From assembly GCF_947495145.1 (NCBI RefSeq), contig NZ_CANLXP010000020.1, positions 1 to 62,339 of the forward strand: a stretch of 62,339 bases of DNA, in the 5' to 3' direction. The DNA comes from an uncultured Arthrobacter sp. GTDB taxonomy: Bacteria > Actinomycetota > Actinomycetes > Actinomycetales > Micrococcaceae. The notes beneath the pieces are model-generated. The model was not told the origin of the DNA. It saw nothing but the letters and a program-made list of their open reading frames with translations, and made no database searches. Positions 52,464 to 59,956 of the stretch are shown here, piece by piece; positions within the stretch are counted from its first letter, which is position 1, and each line of letters opens with the position of its first letter. The translations under genes and the position numbers were made by a program.

Positions 52464-53045
52464 CTAGGTCAGGTCGCGGCGCATGATCCAGCGGGTGCGG
52501 CCCGCACTGGTTGCCTTGGTTTCGGCGATGCGCTCGAAGCCGGCCTTCTCGAACAGCGCTGTGGTTCCGACGAAGGCGAGCGTCGTGTTGATCCGGGCGC
52601 CCTCGGCGTCCACCGGATACCCCTCAACGGCCGGCGCCCCGTGGGAAGCGGCGAACTCCACGGCTTCTTCCAGCAGTCGGGTAGCCACACCACGACGCCG
52701 GTGCCCCGTCTTCACGACGAAGCAGATGACACTCCAGACCGGCACGTCATCGACCTGCTGGATTGTGCGCGAACGCGTGAGCCTACCCATGCCGGCGCGA
52801 GGTCCGACTGCGCACCAGCCCACCGGCTCGCCCTCCAGATAGGCGAGCAGCCCGGGCGGCGGATCTTCACGGCACAACTCCCGCATCCGCCCCGGTCTAC
52901 CCTCCGCTCCCAGGGCGCTGAGTTCGGACGCGGCCAGCCGAGGGGGCAGGCACCAGCAGGCGCCGGCACCCGGCGTTTTCGGCGCGAGAAGCGAGGCGAC
53001 GTCGTCGAACCGGTCCGCTGTCGCGGGATGAACCGCAACCGTCAT
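52464..53045 (-). CDS. GNAT acetyltransferase
   Basis: A 193-residue GCN5-related N-acetyltransferase. VYWSVICFVVKTGHRRRGVATRLLEEAVEFA carries the Q/R-x-x-G-x-G/A motif as RRRGVATRL, and APAVEGYPVDAEGARI with TALFEKAGFERIAET completes motif B. The N-terminal CWCLPPRLAASE resembles proteins with a CWC..P segment. The target is unknown. Confidence 0.85.
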   Translation of the reverse strand: MTVAVHPATADRFDDVASLLAPKTPGAGACWCLPPRLAASELSALGAEGRPGRMRELCREDPPPGLLAYLEGEPVGWCAVGPRAGMGRLTRSRTIQQVDDVPVWSVICFVVKTGHRRRGVATRLLEEAVEFAASHGAPAVEGYPVDAEGARINTTLAFVGTTALFEKAGFERIAETKATSAGRTRWIMRRDLT

Positions 53046-53074
53046 GGAGGGAATGATACGCCGACCGGGCGACC

Positions 53075-53836
53075 TTAGCTTGCGAGGTTGAGGTCCTCCG
53101 AAATCGCCTGCGCGGCGGAGCGCAACAGTGGGATGGCCTTGTCGGCGAAGCCCTCGTCTACGCGGGAGATCGGCCCGGAAACCGAGATGGCTGTAGGCGT
53201 AGGAGCGTTGGGTACGGCCATCGCGAAGCAGCGCACGCCAAGCTCCTGCTCCTGCTCATCGATCGAGTAGCCGCGCTCGCGGATGTTGTCGAGTTCCGCC
53301 AGGAGCTGGTCCACGGAGGCGATGCTCTTTTCGGTGGGCGTGGGCATGCCTGCGCGGGTCACGATGTTGCGCACCGCGTCATTATCGAGTTGAGCCAGGA
53401 TGGCTTTCCCGACGCCGGTGTCATGGGTATGCGCCCGTCGCCCCACTTCGGTGAACATGCGCATGGAGTGCGACGACGGCACCTGGGCGATGTAGACCAC
53501 CATGTCGGAATCGAGCACGGCCATGTTCGAGGTCTCACCCAATCGATCCACGAGCATCTTCAGCTGCGGTCGGGCCAGGGCGCCGAGCTGCTTGTTCGCA
53601 CCCTCACCGAGACGAATCAGGCGGGGACCTAGGGCGTAGCGGCGGTTGGGCAGCTGGCGGGCGTAGCCCTTCATGACCAGGGTGCGAAGGAGCCTGTGGA
53701 TGGTGGGCAGGGGAAGGTCGGTGGAGGAGGAGAGCTCGCTCAGCGTTACTTCACCACCGGCGTCGGTAATCAACTCCAGCAGCTCGAATACGCGCTCCAC
53801 CGACTGGACGCCGCCGCCTGCAGCCTTCTCGGCCAT
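53075..53836 (-). CDS. IclR-family regulator
   Basis: A 253-residue regulator. The N-terminal winged HTH is VQSVERVFELLELITDAGGEVTLSELSSSTDLPLPTIHRLLRTLVMKGYARQLPNRRYALG (residues about 10-70). The IclR effector domain follows, with MLVDRLGETSNMAVLDSDMVVYIAQVPS and GYSIDEQEQELGVRCFAMAVPN. Members such as AllR bind glyoxylate/allantoin and control glyoxylate genes. It is divergent from malic enzyme and malate synthase. Two matching 15-base boxes lie just upstream. Confidence 0.88.
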   Translation of the reverse strand: MAEKAAGGGVQSVERVFELLELITDAGGEVTLSELSSSTDLPLPTIHRLLRTLVMKGYARQLPNRRYALGPRLIRLGEGANKQLGALARPQLKMLVDRLGETSNMAVLDSDMVVYIAQVPSSHSMRMFTEVGRRAHTHDTGVGKAILAQLDNDAVRNIVTRAGMPTPTEKSIASVDQLLAELDNIRERGYSIDEQEQELGVRCFAMAVPNAPTPTAISVSGPISRVDEGFADKAIPLLRSAAQAISEDLNLAS

Positions 53837-53858
53837 TTGGCACTCCTAGCTAGAAACT

Positions 53859-53911
53859 ATCCGCACAGCGGAAGAACTTCTCCAAAGATACCCTACTTCC
53901 ACACAGCGGAA
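53859..53911. promoter_or_regulatory. Two IclR-like boxes upstream of the IclR gene
   Basis: ATCCGCACAGCGGAA (53859-53873) and TTCCACACAGCGGAA (53897-53911) share CACAGCGGAA and lie 38 bases apart upstream of the IclR start. Each is an approximate palindrome (TCCGC...GCGGA). They also cover the likely promoter of the IclR gene on the minus strand. Confidence 0.65.
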
Positions 53912-53955
53912 ACTGAAGTCGACGCCGTAGATACTGCCCGACGCCCCAGAAACTG

Positions 53956-54005
53956 CCCGGAGGTGCAGCCCTGCCGATTCGAAGCGGCAGCCCTGCACCT
54001 CCGGG
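53956..54005 (+). terminator. Strong hairpin between two divergent promoters
   Basis: A 21-base stem, interrupted by a 2-base mismatch, runs from CCCGGAGGTGCAG (53956-53968) through CTGCCG/CGGCAG to CTGCACCTCCGGG (53993-54005), and a T-rich stretch follows (ACGTTTCTTTG). Neither divergent gene ends here, which is unusual. It may insulate the two promoters, end a short transcript, or be a repeat. Confidence 0.55.
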
Positions 54006-54038
54006 ACGTTTCTTTGATCCGACCGGCGCGAAGAACGC

Positions 54039-54096
54039 TTGCAATTCCATTTGGTAGATAATAATATCCACATTACGAAATAACTTATCTGGAGGA
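54039..54096 (+). promoter_or_regulatory. Malic-enzyme operon promoter with IclR-like box
   Basis: TTGCAA (54039-54044), a 17-base spacer and TAATAT (54062-54067) form a near-ideal promoter. ATCCACATTACGAAAT (54066-54081) overlaps the start of transcription and resembles the IclR boxes (TCCACA...CG.AA). GGAGGA (54091-54096) lies 6 bases before the ATG. Repression by the neighbouring IclR protein is inferred. Confidence 0.7.
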
Positions 54097-54102
54097 TCTT
54101 CA

Positions 54103-55524
54103 ATGGCGAGTCCCAGCCCCGGCTACTCAATCACCCTTCGCGTCCAAGCGCCGTCGAGCTTTACTGCCACTGCCGAGCTGGCCGCCGCAGTAGGCTCCGC
54201 CGGAGCGTCCATCACCGCGCTCGACGTCACTGAGTCGCACCACGACAGCATCGTGGTGGACGTCAGCTGCAACACTACAGACGCAGCCCACGGGGAGCGC
54301 GTCCGGGACGCCCTCAACGCGCTCGACGGCGTGAACGTCAAGAAGCTGAGCGACCGCACCTTCCTGATGCACCTCGGCGGGAAGCTGGAAGTTGTTCCCA
54401 AGGTTCCGCTGCGCAACCGGGATGATCTGTCCCGTGCCTACACCCCCGGCGTCGCACGCGTCTGTATGGCCATCGCCGAGAATCCCGACGACGCCCGCCG
54501 GCTCACCGTCAAGCGCAACACTGTTGCTGTGGTCACCGACGGCTCGGCCGTGCTGGGGCTGGGCAATATCGGCCCCGCCGCCGCGCTGCCTGTCATGGAG
54601 GGCAAGGCCGCCCTTTTCAAGCAATTCGCCAACGTTGATGCCTGGCCGGTATGCCTCGACACCCAGGACACCGAAGAGATCATCAGCATCGTCAAGGCAC
54701 TCGCGCCCGTCTATGGCGGCGTGAACCTTGAAGACATCGCTGCGCCGCGCTGCTTCGAGATCGAGAACCGGTTGCGCGAGGAGCTGGACATTCCCGTCTT
54801 CCACGATGACCAGCACGGCACCGCCATCGTCACGCTGGCGGCTCTCACCAACGCCCTGCGCGTGGTGGAAAAGCAGATCGAGAACGTGCGCATCGTCGTC
54901 TCGGGTGTCGGTGCCGCCGGCTCGGCCATCATCCAGCTGCTGCAGGCCCAGGGCGCGAAGAACATCGTGGCGTGCGATCGTAAGGGCGCCATCCACAGCG
55001 GTCAGATCCACACCGACGAGCACCGCCGCTGGATCGCCGAAAACACCAACCAGGACGCTTTCTCCGGTACTCTCCATCAGGCGCTGGCCGGCGCGGATGT
55101 CTTCATCGGCGTCAGCGGACCAAACATCCTCGGTGAGGAGCAGGTTGCGTCGATGGCGGACAAGGCAATCGTCTTCGCCATGGCCAACCCGGACCCGGAG
55201 ATCGACCCGATCATCGCTGCCCGGCACGCCGCCGTCGTGGCCACCGGTCGCAGCGATTTCCCCAACCAGATCAACAACGTGCTTGCGTTCCCGGGCTTCT
55301 TCCGGGGATTGCTCGACGCCGGCGCCTCCGACATCACGCCTGAGATGCTGGTTGCCGCTGCTGTCGCAATTGCAGCACGGGTGGACGATGATGAACTCAA
55401 TGCCAGCTTCGTTATTCCGAGCGTCTTCGATCCGCACGTTGCGGGGGATGTCGCCGCCGCCGTTGCCGCTGCAGCCCACGCGTCCTCGGCAGTCCAGCAG
55501 CCCGCAGCAGCATCCGCAGAGTAG
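54103..55524 (+). CDS. NAD(P)-dependent malic enzyme with N-terminal ACT-like domain
   Basis: A 473-residue malic enzyme. Residues 1-80 form an ACT-like domain (YSITLRVQAPSSFTATAELAAAVGSAGASITALDV), found in the ACT-containing malic-enzyme subgroup. The malic core has YTPGVARVCMAIAENPD, VAVVTDGSAVLGLGNIGPAAALPVMEGKAALFKQF, FHDDQHGTAIVTLAAL (metal site) and NVRIVVSGVGAAGSAII (Rossmann). It decarboxylates malate to pyruvate. The operon continues to malate synthase after 9 bases. Confidence 0.95.
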   Translation: MASPSPGYSITLRVQAPSSFTATAELAAAVGSAGASITALDVTESHHDSIVVDVSCNTTDAAHGERVRDALNALDGVNVKKLSDRTFLMHLGGKLEVVPKVPLRNRDDLSRAYTPGVARVCMAIAENPDDARRLTVKRNTVAVVTDGSAVLGLGNIGPAAALPVMEGKAALFKQFANVDAWPVCLDTQDTEEIISIVKALAPVYGGVNLEDIAAPRCFEIENRLREELDIPVFHDDQHGTAIVTLAALTNALRVVEKQIENVRIVVSGVGAAGSAIIQLLQAQGAKNIVACDRKGAIHSGQIHTDEHRRWIAENTNQDAFSGTLHQALAGADVFIGVSGPNILGEEQVASMADKAIVFAMANPDPEIDPIIAARHAAVVATGRSDFPNQINNVLAFPGFFRGLLDAGASDITPEMLVAAAVAIAARVDDDELNASFVIPSVFDPHVAGDVAAAVAAAAHASSAVQQPAAASAE

Positions 55525-55533
55525 GAGCAGAAC

Positions 55534-57129
55534 ATGTCGATAGAACTTACGACGACGCCGGTTACCGGCGCGGAAACTATCCTGACCCCCGAAGCACTCC
55601 AGTTTCTTGAACTCCTGCACCAGAAGTTCCGGGGAACCCGTGATGAGCGGCTGGCCGCACGAAAGGCCCGTCGCGAGGAAGTGGCGCAGACCGGTCGGCT
55701 TGATTTCCTTCCTGAGACAGCAGAGGTCCGCAGCGGCAATTGGACCGTCGCCGCGGCACCGCCGCAGTTGCAGGACCGCCGCGTAGAGATGACCGGACCG
55801 GCATCGCCCGCGAAGATGGCCATCAACGCACTCAACTCCGGCGCCAAAGTCTGGCTCGCAGACCTCGAGGACGCGAGCGCCCCCACCTGGCACAACGTTG
55901 TCGACTCCCAGGTCAACCTCTACGGGGCGGCGCGGGGGACCCTCAGCTTTACGTCGCCCGAGGGCAAGGAATATGCGCTGCGGACGGACGCGCCGCTCGC
56001 CGTCGTCGTCGCCCGCCCACGCGGCTGGCACCTGCCCGAGAAGAACATCATCATCGACGGTGAGCCGGCCATCGGTGCGCTGGTGGATTTCGGCCTGCAT
56101 TTCTTCCACAACGCGAAGCACCTGCTCGAAAACGGAAGCGGACCGTACTACTACCTGCCCAAGCTGGAGAGCCATCTCGAGGCGAGGCTGTGGAACGACG
56201 TCTTCGTGTTCGCGCAGGACTACGTGGGGGTCCCGCAGGGTTCGGTCCGCGCGACCGTGCTCATCGAAACCATTCCCGCCGCCTTCGAGATGGACGAGAT
56301 CCTGTATGAACTGCGCGACCACGCCTCCGGCCTGAACGCCGGCCGCTGGGACTATCTATTCAGCATCATCAAGTACTTCCGTGACGGCGGCGAATCGTTC
56401 ATTCTGCCTGACCGTGCGTCGGTGGCCATGACGGCACCCTTCATGCGGGCGTACACCGAGCTGCTCGTGAAGACCTGCCACCGCCGCGGCGCGTTTGCCA
56501 TGGGCGGCATGGCAGCGTTCATCCCCAACCGCCGTGAGCCAGACATTACGGCGCAGGCCATCGAGAAGGTCCGCGCTGACAAGACCCGCGAGGCGAACGA
56601 CGGCTTCGACGGCTCCTGGGTCGCCCACCCTGACCTGGTGCCGGTCTGCCTCGAGGTGTTCGATGCCGTCCTTGGAGACAGGCCGAACCAGATTGACCGG
56701 CAGCGTCCCGAGGTGGAGGTCACTGCCGCGCAGCTGCTCGACGTCGAGTCCGCGGATGGGGACGTGACCGAGGTGGGCCTGCGCGCCAACCTTTATGTCG
56801 CCGTCGCCTACGTTGCAGTGTGGCTCTCCGGCAACGGCGCGGTCGCCATCCACAACCTCATGGAGGACGCCGCGACGGCGGAGATCTCGCGCTCCCAGGT
56901 CTGGCAGCAGATCAGGAACAAGGTGGTGCTCGCGGATACCGGCAACACAGTTACGCCGGAGCTGGTGAACTCGATCCTCGCCGAGGAAACCGAGCGGCTG
57001 CACGCGGAGGTTGGGGACGAAGCATTCGAGAAGTTTTACGAACCGGCCAGCCGCCTCATCGCGGACATCTGCGTCTCCGAGGACTACACCGACTTCCTCA
57101 CGCTTCCCGCCTATGAGCTGGTGAGCTGA
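55534..57129 (+). CDS. aceB: Malate synthase A
   Basis: A 531-residue malate synthase (glyoxylate plus acetyl-CoA to malate) of the A (AceB) family. PATTERN: LFLHQKFRGTRDERLAARKARREEVAQTGRLDFLPETAEVR near the N-terminus, VWLADLEDASAPTWHNVVDSQVNLYGAARGTL, RPRGWHLPEKNIIIDGEPAIGALVDFGLHFFHN, and the catalytic region with VLIETIPAAFEMDEILYELRDHASGLNAGRWDYLFSIIKYF. The C-terminal catalytic Asp lies in NLMEDAATAEISRSQ. In this operon it assimilates glyoxylate released from purine ureides. Confidence 0.96.
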   Translation: MSIELTTTPVTGAETILTPEALQFLELLHQKFRGTRDERLAARKARREEVAQTGRLDFLPETAEVRSGNWTVAAAPPQLQDRRVEMTGPASPAKMAINALNSGAKVWLADLEDASAPTWHNVVDSQVNLYGAARGTLSFTSPEGKEYALRTDAPLAVVVARPRGWHLPEKNIIIDGEPAIGALVDFGLHFFHNAKHLLENGSGPYYYLPKLESHLEARLWNDVFVFAQDYVGVPQGSVRATVLIETIPAAFEMDEILYELRDHASGLNAGRWDYLFSIIKYFRDGGESFILPDRASVAMTAPFMRAYTELLVKTCHRRGAFAMGGMAAFIPNRREPDITAQAIEKVRADKTREANDGFDGSWVAHPDLVPVCLEVFDAVLGDRPNQIDRQRPEVEVTAAQLLDVESADGDVTEVGLRANLYVAVAYVAVWLSGNGAVAIHNLMEDAATAEISRSQVWQQIRNKVVLADTGNTVTPELVNSILAEETERLHAEVGDEAFEKFYEPASRLIADICVSEDYTDFLTLPAYELVS

Positions 57130-58395
57130 GTGGAGTTCGCTCTCGGTTTCGACGATTACGCCGCAATCGACTCGAAACTCGCGGACACTGACCAGCTGTT
57201 GCGCTTCAGCTATCCCGGCGACAACGGATCGCGCCAACCGGTCCACACGGTGTACGTACCGGCGGACCGCTACCAGCCGTCGCTCCCCGGTGACTGGGGG
57301 CGGGAGGCGATTGCCGCCGTCGAACGAACCGGTGGCATGGATGCGCTGTGCAGCGCGTTGGGATTGAACGACGACGTCGGCACGCTGGTGAGCGCAAAGC
57401 TCACCGCTGAGCCGATCGAGGACCTGCGCCTGGACTTCGAGGACGGGTATGGCAACCGGCCCGACGACGAAGAGGACGCCGACGCTGCCCGCGCTGCTAT
57501 TGCGGTGGCCCGGGCTCTGCGGGACGGGATCGCTCCGCCGTTTATCGGCATCCGGTTCAAGTGCTTCGAGGAGCCCACCCGCCGTCGTGCGCTGCGGACG
57601 CTGGATCTCTTCGTGGGCGGGTTGCTCGCTGAGGGGCCGTTGCCGGAGGGACTGGTGCTCACGCTGCCCAAGGTGTCCACGGTGGCGCAGGTCGAGGCGA
57701 TGGTGTTCGCGTGCCGGCGACTGGAAGCGGTGCACGGTCTGCCCTCGGGCAGGCTTCGGTTCGAGGTGCAGATGGAAACGCCGCAGCTGATCCTGGCCGC
57801 TGACGGCACTGTTCCCGTTGCGCAGCTGCTGCATCGCGCGGAGGGCCGAGTGTCCGCGCTGCACTACGGGACGTATGACTACAGCGACTCCCTGCAAATC
57901 GCCGCGGAGTACCAGTCGATGGAGCATCCGGCCGCGGACTACGCCAAGCAGGTCATGCAGGTGGCGGTCGCGGGCACCGGCGTCCGGCTGTCTGACGGGT
58001 CGACGAACATCCTGCCGGTCGGCTCCCAGACCGAAGTGTCCGCGGCCTGGGCGCTGCATGCCCGGTTGGTGCGGCGCTCGCTGGAGCGCGGCTACTACCA
58101 GGGGTGGGACCTTCACCCCGCCCAGCTGCCGAGCCGGTTCGTCGCCACCTACGCGTTCTACCGCGAGGGCCTGCCCGCGGCGGCGAAGCGTCTTCGCAAC
58201 TACGTGCACCGGATCGAAAGCGCCATCCTCGACGAACCGGCAACGGCCCGTGCGCTTGCCCGGTTCGTCCATCGCGGAGTGCTGTGCGGCGCCGTGACCC
58301 AGGCCGAGGTGAACGAGCTGGCCGGCATCTCCCTTCCTGACCTGGAAGCACTCGCACATCCGCGGAAACTTCCGGAAAAAGCTGAAAACATCTAA
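57130..58395 (+). CDS. DUF6986 family protein, CitE-like TIM-barrel fold
   Basis: A 421-residue protein starting with GTG directly after the aceB stop. Sequence resembles HpcH/HpaI/CitE-type aldolase-lyases: RLDFEDGYGNRPDDEEDADAARAAIAVARAL (acidic DxED metal/cofactor element), FIGIRFKCFEEPTRRRALRTLDLF, LVLTLPKVSTVAQVEAMVFACR, RLRFEVQMETPQLIL with conserved Glu, and LHYGTYDYSDSL. I recall this as the DUF6986 family without known function. Its place between malate synthase and ureidoglycine aminohydrolase suggests a lyase or esterase step on a glyoxylate- or malyl-type intermediate, which is inference. Confidence 0.75.
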   Translation: MEFALGFDDYAAIDSKLADTDQLLRFSYPGDNGSRQPVHTVYVPADRYQPSLPGDWGREAIAAVERTGGMDALCSALGLNDDVGTLVSAKLTAEPIEDLRLDFEDGYGNRPDDEEDADAARAAIAVARALRDGIAPPFIGIRFKCFEEPTRRRALRTLDLFVGGLLAEGPLPEGLVLTLPKVSTVAQVEAMVFACRRLEAVHGLPSGRLRFEVQMETPQLILAADGTVPVAQLLHRAEGRVSALHYGTYDYSDSLQIAAEYQSMEHPAADYAKQVMQVAVAGTGVRLSDGSTNILPVGSQTEVSAAWALHARLVRRSLERGYYQGWDLHPAQLPSRFVATYAFYREGLPAAAKRLRNYVHRIESAILDEPATARALARFVHRGVLCGAVTQAEVNELAGISLPDLEALAHPRKLPEKAENI

Positions 58396-58405
58396 GGACT
58401 GAACT

Positions 58406-59218
58406 TTGAGCAACTACTACGCACCTGAAACCGTCCTGCCGCCGCAGACGGATCTGCTGACGGGACGCGCCGTCGTCACCGAGGCCTACACCGTCATTCC
58501 CCGCGGGGTGCTTCGCGACATAGTGGTCAGCGAGCTCCCCGAATGGACCGGAACGCGCACCTGGATCCTCAACCGGCCGGTTGCCGGAGGTGCGACGACG
58601 TTCGCCCAGTACCTGCTCGAGGTCTCGCAGGGCGGTGGGTCCACCAATCCAGAGCCCGAGGCGGGAGTCGAGTCGTTCGTGTTCCTCCTGGAGGGCGCGC
58701 TCACCATCAAGCTCGAGGGTGAGCTGCACGACCTGACACCTGGCGGATTTGCCTTCATCCCCCCGGGTGCCGAATGGGAAGTGTCCAACTCTGCGCCGGA
58801 GTCCGCGAAGTTCCAGTGGATCCGCAAGGCCCACCAGCCGCTGGCCGGTCACACGCCGAAGGCCCGCGTGGGTAACGAGAAGGACATTGAGCCGGGCGCC
58901 ATGCCGGGCACGGACAACAAGTGGCGCACCACCCGCATGCTGCCTACCGATGACATGGCGTATGACATGCACATCAACGTGGTCACCTTCGAGCCCGGCG
59001 CCGTGATTCCGTTCGCTGAAACCCACGTTATGGAGCACGGCCTTTACGTGCTCGAAGGCAAGGCCGTGTACCGGCTCAACCAGGACTGGGTGGAGGTGCA
59101 GGAGGGCGACTACATGTCCCTCCGTGCCTTTTGCCCGCAGGCCTGCTACGCCGGCGGTCCGTCCAACTTCCGCTACCTGCTGTACAAGGACGTGAACCGC
59201 CAGATCAAGCTGACCTAG
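58406..59218 (+). CDS. allE: (S)-ureidoglycine aminohydrolase
   Basis: A 270-residue bicupin enzyme (AllE/UGlyAH) that turns (S)-ureidoglycine into (S)-ureidoglycolate and ammonia. Two cupin modules are visible: SFVFLLEGALTIKLEGELHDLTPGGFAFIPPGAEWEV and FEPGAVIPFAETHVMEHGLYVLEGKAVYRLNQDWVEVQEGDYMSLRAFCPQACYAGG with the E-x-H-x-x-E-H metal ligands (ETHVMEHG). The start codon is TTG. It is the last gene of the malic enzyme-malate synthase-DUF6986 operon. Confidence 0.93.
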   Translation: MSNYYAPETVLPPQTDLLTGRAVVTEAYTVIPRGVLRDIVVSELPEWTGTRTWILNRPVAGGATTFAQYLLEVSQGGGSTNPEPEAGVESFVFLLEGALTIKLEGELHDLTPGGFAFIPPGAEWEVSNSAPESAKFQWIRKAHQPLAGHTPKARVGNEKDIEPGAMPGTDNKWRTTRMLPTDDMAYDMHINVVTFEPGAVIPFAETHVMEHGLYVLEGKAVYRLNQDWVEVQEGDYMSLRAFCPQACYAGGPSNFRYLLYKDVNRQIKLT

Positions 59219-59235
59219 GTCGGCCACTGACCCGC

Positions 59236-59290
59236 GTCAACAACTGTTGACGGTCCTCCATGTCGTCAACTAATGTTGACGACATGGAGG
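59236..59290 (+). promoter_or_regulatory. Double palindromic operator and leaderless promoter
   Basis: GTCAAC (59236-59241)-AACT-GTTGAC (59246-59251) and GTCAAC (59265-59270)-TAAT-GTTGAC (59275-59280) repeat 29 bases apart. The second belongs to a perfect 16-base inverted repeat, CCTCCATGTCGTCAAC (59255-59270) and GTTGACGACATGGAGG (59275-59290). TTGACG (59247-59252), 18 bases, TAATGT (59271-59276) and an ATG 7 bases later (59284) fit a leaderless start. The operators overlap both hexamers. Confidence 0.75.
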
Positions 59291-59499
59291 TGGATCGAAT
59301 GAAAACACTGGTGGCGTCAATGGATGGGAAAGGGCCCGCCGACGCACTGCACGCCGTCGCGGAGCTCCAGAAGGAGGTCGCCCGGACGGAAGCGTCGCTG
59401 GTCCGAGCGGCGAGGGGCGCCGGACTTTCCTGGGAAGCGATCGCGCTTTGTCTCGGCGTCAGCAAGCAGGCCGTGCACCGCAAGTACGGGAAGCGGTAA
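59284..59499 (+). CDS. Small HTH regulator
   Basis: A 71-residue protein with a C-terminal helix-turn-helix, GLSWEAIALCLGVSKQAVHRKYG, preceded by a helical ELQKEVARTEASLVRAARGA. It resembles the small AsnC-type HTH proteins of actinobacteria. I start at ATG 59284, which lies 7 bases after a -10 box; a second ATG at 59299 has GGAGGT at 7 bases and would suit a leadered transcript. The palindromes over its promoter suggest autorepression. The target is unknown. Confidence 0.7.
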   Translation: MEVDRMKTLVASMDGKGPADALHAVAELQKEVARTEASLVRAARGAGLSWEAIALCLGVSKQAVHRKYGKR

Positions 59500-59621
59500 C
59501 GCCAAGAAAGGTCGGACAGCATTGTGAAGTCGGATTCGTTCTCCTTGCCTTCCGGCAGCTTCAGCAGGTTGAAGTCGGCCGGTGGTTCTACCATCAACAG
59601 ACGGACATCTACGCTCATATG

Positions 59622-59659
59622 GGTGTGGCACCCACCCCATGAGGGGTAGGTGCCACACC
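59622..59659. terminator. Strong hairpin terminator
   Basis: GGTGTGGCACC (59622-59632) pairs with GGTGCCACACC (59649-59659), with an inner CCCC/GGGG. It closes the small regulator gene on one side and the DUF1963 gene on the other. Confidence 0.7.
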
Positions 59660-59676
59660 TGGTCTAGGGAGACTGC

Positions 59677-59838
59677 TTAGAACAGTCCGGCCAGCAGACC
59701 CTCGTTGTCTTCGCCACCGTCAGTAGTGCTGTCGGCCGAGGTATCAGCGTCGACATTGCTGTCAACGTCGGGGTCGACGTCCACATCAGTGTCATTGCCG
59801 CTGAAAATGCCGTTCAGGTTATCCGACACGTCCAGGTC
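59677..59838 (-). pseudogene. Asp-rich C-terminal remnant
   Basis: The frame upstream of stop 59677 encodes NLNGIFSGNDTDVDVDPDVDSNV..., an Asp/Val repeat ending GLLAGLF. It looks like the C-terminal end of a secreted Asp-rich protein, but no start codon, signal peptide or domain is found before it. The surrounding 59500-59956 otherwise holds only the hairpin above. It could be a truncated gene or chance frame. Confidence 0.3.
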
Positions 59839-59956
59839 GATGCCGCAGTGAAAGAAATGCGTTGGTGGCCAAAGCGACTGCGCGGAGCGCTGCTGGTGAC
59901 TTTCCTGTGGGATGAGCTTTCCTTCGTGAACTCTGTCCAATAAGGACCACAAGTGG

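Noticed and set aside
54127-56322. A 731-codon open frame opposite malic enzyme and malate synthase
   Set aside because: It is fully antisense to two well-supported enzymes, and its composition shows no folded-domain pattern.
56356-58413. A 685-codon open frame opposite aceB and DUF6986
   Set aside because: Antisense shadow of the two plus-strand genes; no start context or motif.
57953-59227. A 424-codon open frame opposite allE
   Set aside because: Antisense to AllE, with low-complexity Arg-rich C-terminus; no family signature.
59205-59618. A 137-codon minus-strand frame over the small regulator gene (MSVDVRLLMVEPPAD...)
   Set aside because: Most of it is antisense to the well-supported HTH gene and its promoter; the N-terminal part is uncharacterised and no ribosome binding site precedes it.
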